Origin: Oscillospiraceae bacterium
GTDB lineage: Bacteria; Bacillota; Clostridia; Saccharofermentanales; Saccharofermentanaceae
Direction: 5' to 3'
Assembly: GCA_015069215.1 (NCBI GenBank)
Contig: SVJC01000009.1
Span: 1 to 37,563 of the forward strand
Length of the DNA: 37,563 nucleotides
The translations under genes were made by a program, and so were the position numbers. The notes under the pieces were generated by a model, which saw only the letters and a list, made by a program, of their open reading frames with translations, did not search any database and was not told where the DNA came from. Positions 32,676 to 37,563 of this stretch are shown piece by piece. Within the stretch, counting starts at the first letter, position 1, and every line of letters begins with the position of its first letter.

Positions 32676-34083
32676 GGTGATATTGAAAGGCCACGATAAG
32701 TATTACGGCATTTCGGACATCTTAAGGATGTTCTTCGGGATGATCTCGGAGGATCACGATAACTCGTGCGTGACTGCAGAAGACGCACCTGATCTGACAC
32801 TCGTCAACACGCTCGAAAATGACGGCAGATCAGTAACAACCGTAAACGGAAAAACATATTCATATGACGGACCGGTCCTTGAGATCGGCCGCGAAGTTAA
32901 GCGATCACTCTATATTGCACTCTCTGACATTACGGGGATGAAGATGCCGTGGGGGTGCCTTTCCGGCATACGTCCGACGCTGGTCGCCTCGGAGGAGAGG
33001 TCGGCAGAAGATCTTACAAAGAAATACCTTGTCCGTGAGGATAAGGCGGCACTGGGTTTTGAAACGGCACTGGAGGAAAACAGGCTTTTAGGGGTCATTC
33101 CTCCCGAAGACTTGAACATATATGTCGGCGTGCCGTTCTGCCCGTCAAGGTGTTCATATTGTTCCTTCATTTCGCAGGATATCTCGCATCACATGAAGAG
33201 GCTTGGAGAATACGGGCAGGCTCTTGAAAAAGAGATCAGGACGCTCGCGCCTTTCATCAACAGGAGGATATCGTCACTTTACATGGGCGGCGGAACGCCG
33301 ACTGTGTTTGATGACGCACAGTTCGAAAGCATACTTGACTGCATTTTCTCGAATCTGAAGATCGGTGACGGTTGTGAGGTTACGATCGAGGCGGGCCGCC
33401 CTGACACGATCACGGAAAGAAAGCTCGATGCGATGCGTTCGCACGGGATCAGCAGGATATGCATCAATCCCCAGACCATGCGCGATGAGACCTTGGAAAA
33501 GCTCGGACGCCGTCATTCTTCAGCTGACATAATCAGGGCATACGTTCAGGCCTCCCAAAGAGGCTTTGAGGTCATTAACATGGATCTTATCGCCGGGCTC
33601 CCCCATGAGACGGGAGACGATTTCGTAAGATCAGTGATGAAGCTTATAGAGCTCGGTCCGGCAAACATCACTGTTCATACGCTCTATAAAAAGCGCAGGG
33701 CGACGTTGTCGAGGGAGACAGTGCTGGACAGGGATGATTCCAGGGGAGACATCGATTCGGCTGTCAGAGAGGGCTACAGGCTCCTCTATGAGGCGGGTTA
33801 CCATCCGTATTATCTGTACAGGCAGAAGGATACCGGCCACGGGCTCGAGAACACCGGATTTGCTAAGAAAGGCACGGAATGTCTTTATAACATTGCCATG
33901 ATGAGCGACGCCAGGGATGTCCTTTCATTCGGTGCAGGAGGCATGAGCAAAAGGTGCTTTGAACAGGAGGGAACGGCCTCAAAACACAGGGTCGAAAGGT
34001 GCCCTACAGTCAAGGATGTATTGACTTACATCGAGCGCAGCGACGAGGCCGCAAGGCGGAAAGCGGCATTTTTCGAGCTTTGA
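32668..34083 (+). CDS. hemZ: Coproporphyrinogen III dehydrogenase HemZ (radical SAM)
   Basis: A 471-residue radical SAM enzyme. The 4Fe-4S motif is C158xxxC162xxC165 in VPFCPSRCSYCSF, followed by the GGGTPTVF SAM-binding loop and the HTLYKKRRA and YRQKDTGHGLENTGFAK segments of HemZ. HemZ is an oxygen-independent coproporphyrinogen dehydrogenase-like protein of Firmicutes; whether every member makes heme is not settled, and some relatives serve other roles. It starts 8 bases inside the DUF3810 gene with AAAGGGG before the ATG. No other heme gene is visible here. Confidence 0.9.
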   Translation: MLKVILKGHDKYYGISDILRMFFGMISEDHDNSCVTAEDAPDLTLVNTLENDGRSVTTVNGKTYSYDGPVLEIGREVKRSLYIALSDITGMKMPWGCLSGIRPTLVASEERSAEDLTKKYLVREDKAALGFETALEENRLLGVIPPEDLNIYVGVPFCPSRCSYCSFISQDISHHMKRLGEYGQALEKEIRTLAPFINRRISSLYMGGGTPTVFDDAQFESILDCIFSNLKIGDGCEVTIEAGRPDTITERKLDAMRSHGISRICINPQTMRDETLEKLGRRHSSADIIRAYVQASQRGFEVINMDLIAGLPHETGDDFVRSVMKLIELGPANITVHTLYKKRRATLSRETVLDRDDSRGDIDSAVREGYRLLYEAGYHPYYLYRQKDTGHGLENTGFAKKGTECLYNIAMMSDARDVLSFGAGGMSKRCFEQEGTASKHRVERCPTVKDVLTYIERSDEAARRKAAFFEL

Positions 34084-34086
34084 TAG

Positions 34087-34092
34087 TATAAT
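34087..34092 (+). promoter_or_regulatory. Possible -10 box of the SGNH lipoprotein gene
   Basis: A perfect TATAAT just after the hemZ stop codon, 26 bases before the next start. No good -35 box is seen at 16-18 bases, so it may be weak or read with an activator. Confidence 0.35.
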
Positions 34093-34118
34093 GTAAGTTG
34101 CGGAGTAAATAATTCGTA

Positions 34119-35030
34119 ATGAGAGGAATGGAGAAAAAGCGCAACAGACTGATCGTTTTCTTGCTGATTCTGTCCCTGGTGGCAGTGCAGATTGTCACGG
34201 GCTGCAATAAGAAAAACGAAGATCTTTATCAGTTTGTCGTGACGTCCACCACCAAGTCCGAGACTTCTGAAGAGAGTGAAACAGAGGCTGCAGAGCCTAC
34301 TGATACACGGCCGGCTGAAACGACGGAATCCGAGACTACCGAGTCTGAGACAACGGAATCTGAGACGACCGAAGCCGAGACTACCACCAAGGCTGAGGCT
34401 AAGCAGGAGACGAAAAAGGCCACCACGAAGGCCACGACAAAGAAAGCGACCAAGGCTCCGACCAAAAAGGCGGCAAAGACCACAACAAAGAAAAAGAAGG
34501 CTACGCCGACTCCCACAAAGAAACCTACAACGAAACCCAAATACACCCAGTACCTTTTTGTCGGCGACTCCAGAACGGTCGGCCTTGACGAGGCTGTTGA
34601 CGGTATTTCGAGCATCGCAAAGGTCGGTGCTAAGGTTACTTATCTCCAGAGTGTCATGAGCGATGTTACCAAGACAAGGGGAAAGAATGTCATCTTCAAT
34701 TTCGGCGTCAATGATCTGGGAAACATCAGCAAATACATTTCGGTCTACAAATCCATGCCGAAGGAATTCATCCAGAAAAACAACGTAATAATCATGTCGG
34801 TAAATCCTACGGACGGCAGCAAGTACGGAAGCTGGAACACTGACATCGATAAGTTCAACAAGAAGATGAAAGCGAATCTTCCGAGCGGTGTTAAATATCT
34901 CGATACAAATTCGACATTAAAGAAGGAAGGCTTCAGCACGCGTGACGGAGTGCATTATAAGGCTGTAACTTACAGGCGCATAGCCCAGCTCGTCTTTAAT
35001 TTCTGCGGTGATAAGAACCGCAAGCCGTAA
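34119..35030 (+). CDS. SGNH-hydrolase lipoprotein with long Thr/Glu/Lys linker
   Basis: A 303-residue protein. A signal peptide ends in the lipobox VTGC (Cys28), so it should be membrane-anchored outside. Residues about 40-145 are a low-complexity linker: five ETTES-type repeats, then Lys/Thr repeats (KKATTKATTKKATKAPTK). The C-terminal domain (about 145-300) is an SGNH/GDSL hydrolase with block I LFVGDSRTVG, block III FGVNDLGN and block V DGVHY, so the catalytic Ser, Asn, Asp and His are all present. Such enzymes deacylate sugars or lipids; wall-polymer deacetylation is plausible. ATG 34119 is used; ATG 34128 is an alternative. Confidence 0.87.
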   Translation: MRGMEKKRNRLIVFLLILSLVAVQIVTGCNKKNEDLYQFVVTSTTKSETSEESETEAAEPTDTRPAETTESETTESETTESETTEAETTTKAEAKQETKKATTKATTKKATKAPTKKAAKTTTKKKKATPTPTKKPTTKPKYTQYLFVGDSRTVGLDEAVDGISSIAKVGAKVTYLQSVMSDVTKTRGKNVIFNFGVNDLGNISKYISVYKSMPKEFIQKNNVIIMSVNPTDGSKYGSWNTDIDKFNKKMKANLPSGVKYLDTNSTLKKEGFSTRDGVHYKAVTYRRIAQLVFNFCGDKNRKP

Positions 35031-35144
35031 GTTTGCAGACGGCTGAAAGTCCTTAATTTATTAATATTATGTAACCTCGGTGTAAATGTAATCTTTTACG
35101 CTTGATGTTAAAATGTACTCATAGTCATTATGGAAAGGTGTGCT

Positions 35145-37418
35145 ATGAGGGCAACAATATCGGTCATATTTGCATTTCTGATAATCGCACTTCTTGTATG
35201 TGCGGTGCTTGCCCTTCGTTCGAAAAAGGCAGTCAAAGGATCGGTCGCGAATCTTCTGGTATCCCTTTCCGTCCCCGTTCTCGGAAATCTTATGCTGGTT
35301 GCCTCATCTGATCAGTTCATCGCGACGATCGGATGCTATGTATATTTCCTGGGAATGGATGCCGTGATATGCTCCATTTTCTATTTCACTCATTCTTATT
35401 GTGAGCTGGGCAGCCCGAAGCGTTCACTCCTCATAATGATCTACAGCCTCTTCGGCATCGACCTTGTCCTCTATGCTCTTAATCCGGTCTTCGGTTATTC
35501 TTTCTCGACAGAGAGGATAGTAGTTGACGGACGTGATTATTTCAGGCTCATCCCTTATTTCGGACAGGCATACCACAGGATAGTCTGCTACAGCCTTTTC
35601 TTTGCCTGCCTGATAATCTTTGTCGTAGTTACCTCGAAGACTTCAAAAGTCTATGCAGAGAAGTACATTGTCATCCTCTGCTCCCTGGTCATTACCGGCG
35701 CGATCGAGTCTTATTACATCTTCTCAGGACAGCCCCTCGACATGTCCATGATCGGATTCGGAATCTTCGGTCTGCTCGTATACTTCTTTGCACTTCGTTA
35801 CAGATCCATGAGAGTCCTGGACAGACTTCTTGCAAGTCTTGCTTCCGATCTGCCTGACGCGATCTTCTTCTTTGACCAGAGCGGTAAGTGCATATGGCTG
35901 AATGAACCCGGCAAAAAGCTAATCGGAAGTGCGAAAGACAAATACGATGATGTCAAGGAAAACCTTCTTTTCCTGTTTGACGACATAGATTTCGAAAACA
36001 GCGGATGGGAAAAACAGGTAATTGTAGGTGCCGGCGATGACGCTCAGTACCTCGAGCTTTCAATGCGTTCAGCCGTGGATGAGAACGGGATCAAGACCGG
36101 TTCATATCTTAACGTTCACGACTATACCGATGAACAGCTCGCAATGCAGAAAGAGATCTACAACTCGACGCACGATTCGGTTACCGGATTATATACCAAG
36201 GAATATCTTTTCGAGCGCATCAGCAAGAGACTTAACAACGATAAGACGACCGATTATATGGCCGGCTATATCGAAGTATCCAATTACAAGATGATCAATG
36301 ACGTTTTCGGAAGCGAATTCGGTTTGCTTACAATCAAGAGGGTTGCCCAGACGATACAGGAGAACTCAAGCGAAAAGACTTTATATGGCAGACTCGGAAA
36401 CGATTCTTTCGGTATGCTGCTCGATAAATCGCATTTTGATGTTGAAAAGCTCGAAAAACTTCTTGAGACGTTTTCTGTCGAAGATAACAACATGGAGCAT
36501 CATATTGTCATTCACTTCGGCGTTTATGATTTCAGCAAAGATGAAGACATCGACTTGCCGCTCTTCTTTGACAGCGCGCGTCTTGCCACTACCGTCATTG
36601 ACAGCAACTATCACAACAAGGTTGTCTTTTATGATGATAAGCTCAGAAGTGATGCGGTCCATGACCAGCTCATTTCCAATCAGCTTAAGGAAGCCATTGA
36701 GGCTAAGCAGGTAAGACCTTATCTTCAGCCGATCGTTGATTCACGCGGCATGCTCGCCGGTGCGGAAGCTCTTGTCAGATGGATCCATCCTGATGAAGGC
36801 TTCATGAATCCCGGACAGTTCATCCCGATCTTTGAGAGAAACGGACTGATCTCCGTCGTAGACAAGTACATGTGGAGATGCGCATGTGAGCTTTTGGCTT
36901 CATGGAAGGAAAGGGGGATCAAGAGCTTCATTTCCGTAAATGTCTCGCCCAAAGATTTCTACCGCCTTGATGTCGTATCCGAGATGAAATCTTTGGTCGA
37001 AGAGTTTGGAATCAAGCCCGAAAGACTCAGGATCGAGATCACCGAGGCCTCCATCACCACCGAGGACATCAACATGGCCAAGATAATCTCTGATCTCCGT
37101 GAATATGGCTTTATCGTTGAGATGGACGATTTCGGAAGTGGCTATTCGTCACTCAATCTGCTTAAGGACATCAACCTTGATCTTATCAAGATCGACATGC
37201 AGTTCCTTAAGGATTCAGAGCGCAACATGAAGGCCGGACTGATCATCAAGAACATCATCAACATGTCTGAGGATCTGGGGATCGATACGCTTACGGAAGG
37301 CGTTGAGACCGCCAAGCAGTTCGAAAAACTGTATGACATGGGCTGCAAGCTCTACCAGGGTTACTACTTCTCCAAGCCGGTCCCTGTTGAGGATTTTGAG
37401 AAGCAGTGGTTTGATTAA
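35145..37418 (+). CDS. Membrane PAS-GGDEF-EAL protein, likely cyclic di-GMP phosphodiesterase
   Basis: A 757-residue protein from the ATG at 35145, where GGAAAGG lies 6 bases before; the ATG at 35130 has none. Residues 1-215 hold about seven membrane helices of the histidine-kinase-N-7TM type. A PAS-like domain follows (about 225-335, LPDAIFFFDQSGKCIWLN). The GGDEF domain (about 340-500) carries LGNDSF at 417-422 where LGGDEF is expected, so cyclase activity is unlikely. The EAL domain (about 505-757) is complete: GAEALVRW (E541), SVNVSP, EITEA, DDFGSGYSSL, EGVET and QGYYFSKP. It should hydrolyse cyclic di-GMP in answer to a membrane signal. It may act on the MshEN domain of PilB. Confidence 0.93.
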   Translation: MRATISVIFAFLIIALLVCAVLALRSKKAVKGSVANLLVSLSVPVLGNLMLVASSDQFIATIGCYVYFLGMDAVICSIFYFTHSYCELGSPKRSLLIMIYSLFGIDLVLYALNPVFGYSFSTERIVVDGRDYFRLIPYFGQAYHRIVCYSLFFACLIIFVVVTSKTSKVYAEKYIVILCSLVITGAIESYYIFSGQPLDMSMIGFGIFGLLVYFFALRYRSMRVLDRLLASLASDLPDAIFFFDQSGKCIWLNEPGKKLIGSAKDKYDDVKENLLFLFDDIDFENSGWEKQVIVGAGDDAQYLELSMRSAVDENGIKTGSYLNVHDYTDEQLAMQKEIYNSTHDSVTGLYTKEYLFERISKRLNNDKTTDYMAGYIEVSNYKMINDVFGSEFGLLTIKRVAQTIQENSSEKTLYGRLGNDSFGMLLDKSHFDVEKLEKLLETFSVEDNNMEHHIVIHFGVYDFSKDEDIDLPLFFDSARLATTVIDSNYHNKVVFYDDKLRSDAVHDQLISNQLKEAIEAKQVRPYLQPIVDSRGMLAGAEALVRWIHPDEGFMNPGQFIPIFERNGLISVVDKYMWRCACELLASWKERGIKSFISVNVSPKDFYRLDVVSEMKSLVEEFGIKPERLRIEITEASITTEDINMAKIISDLREYGFIVEMDDFGSGYSSLNLLKDINLDLIKIDMQFLKDSERNMKAGLIIKNIINMSEDLGIDTLTEGVETAKQFEKLYDMGCKLYQGYYFSKPVPVEDFEKQWFD

Positions 37419-37440
37419 ACTTGAGTTTTAAATGACACAA

Positions 37441-37485
37441 AAAACCTGCTAACAAAAATCAAGAGCTTGTTGGCAGGTTTTTGTT
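37441..37485 (+). terminator. Terminator after the GGDEF-EAL gene
   Basis: A 15-bp stem with one G-U pair (37441-37455 with 37467-37481), an 11-base loop and a T-rich tail. Confidence 0.88.
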
Positions 37486-37510
37486 TTGAAACAACTAGGC
37501 ACAGCAAACA

Positions 37511-37537
37511 GACCGGAGTCAAATCCGGTCTTTGTTT
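37511..37537 (+). terminator. Second terminator hairpin
   Basis: A 7-bp stem (37511-37517 with 37524-37530), 6-base loop, then TTTGTTTT. It is 30 bases after the previous terminator. No gene is visible between the two or in the last 26 bases of the window. Confidence 0.75.
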
Positions 37538-37563
37538 TAGCATTAATGGATTTATGCTGCTTG

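Noticed and set aside
34310-34530. CRISPR-like repeats
   Set aside because: The repeats are in-frame codons for ETTES and Lys/Thr units in a lipoprotein linker, with no spacers.
34229-34615. Val/Ser/Phe-rich frame opposite the lipoprotein linker
   Set aside because: The composition is the mirror of the Thr/Glu/Lys repeats on the real strand; no ribosome site.
35024-35043. GCCGT/ACGGC hairpin after the SGNH lipoprotein as a terminator
   Set aside because: The stem is only 5 bp with a 10-base loop and no T-run follows.
37500-37540. Possible tRNA 3' end (GTCAAATCC-like T-arm)
   Set aside because: No acceptor, D or anticodon arms are found on either strand; the sequence is a plain terminator hairpin with a T-tract.

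Overview
The window looks like chromosomal DNA of a Gram-positive Clostridia-type bacterium (Firmicutes/Bacillota), possibly a gut or rumen lineage; I cannot name genus or species from sequence alone. The reasons are strong AGGAGG-type ribosome binding sites before most genes, a type IV pilus locus with no secretin (PilQ) or PilP gene, a HemZ-type coproporphyrinogen dehydrogenase, a type II pantothenate kinase, a DUF6062 protein, YfhO-type membrane proteins, and a low-to-mid GC content. I support 33 protein-coding genes. I see no rRNA, tRNA, CRISPR array, insertion sequence or phage gene.

Left part (1-8.8 kb): the end of rpmB (L28) and its terminator; leftward serS and a DUF4015 glycoside-hydrolase-like membrane protein; a rightward Nudix and YigZ pair; a membrane-anchored HtrA protease followed by a 41-residue membrane microprotein; then a leftward pair, a YegS-type lipid kinase and a PrsA/SurA-like foldase. 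Several of these act at the cell envelope.

Middle (8.8-20.3 kb): a rightward overlapping set of two YfhO-like polytopic membrane proteins and a DEDDh exonuclease with a C-terminal Cys/His cluster. Next comes a separately promoted 640-residue PilX-like pilus protein. A leftward group follows: yebC, a P-loop ATPase fused to an Asp23/Gls24 domain, a DUF6062 protein with a duplicated CxxC/CxxH unit, and a DsrE/YedF-like protein. Apart from yebC this group has no settled function.

Right part (20.4-29.8 kb): a type IV pilus locus in the order pilB-pilT-pilC-pilM-pilN-pilO, then two very short pilins consisting essentially of the N-terminal helix (56 and 61 mature residues), then two larger class III-signal minor pilins. 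PilB begins with an MshEN-type repeat, the kind that binds cyclic di-GMP in other bacteria. The window's last gene is a membrane GGDEF-EAL protein with a degenerate GGDEF site and an intact EAL site, so cyclic di-GMP control of the pilus is a reasonable hypothesis. No prepilin peptidase is present here.

End (29.8-37.5 kb): a tightly overlapping operon, coaW - DUF1624 acyltransferase-like - DUF3810 metalloprotease-like - hemZ. It is followed by an SGNH-hydrolase lipoprotein with a long Thr/Glu/Lys linker, the GGDEF-EAL gene, and two terminator hairpins.

The most interesting parts are the pilus with helix-only pilins and its distant PilX-like protein, and the yebC-linked P-loop-Asp23/DUF6062/DsrE cluster. 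No intergenic stretch exceeds 300 bases.
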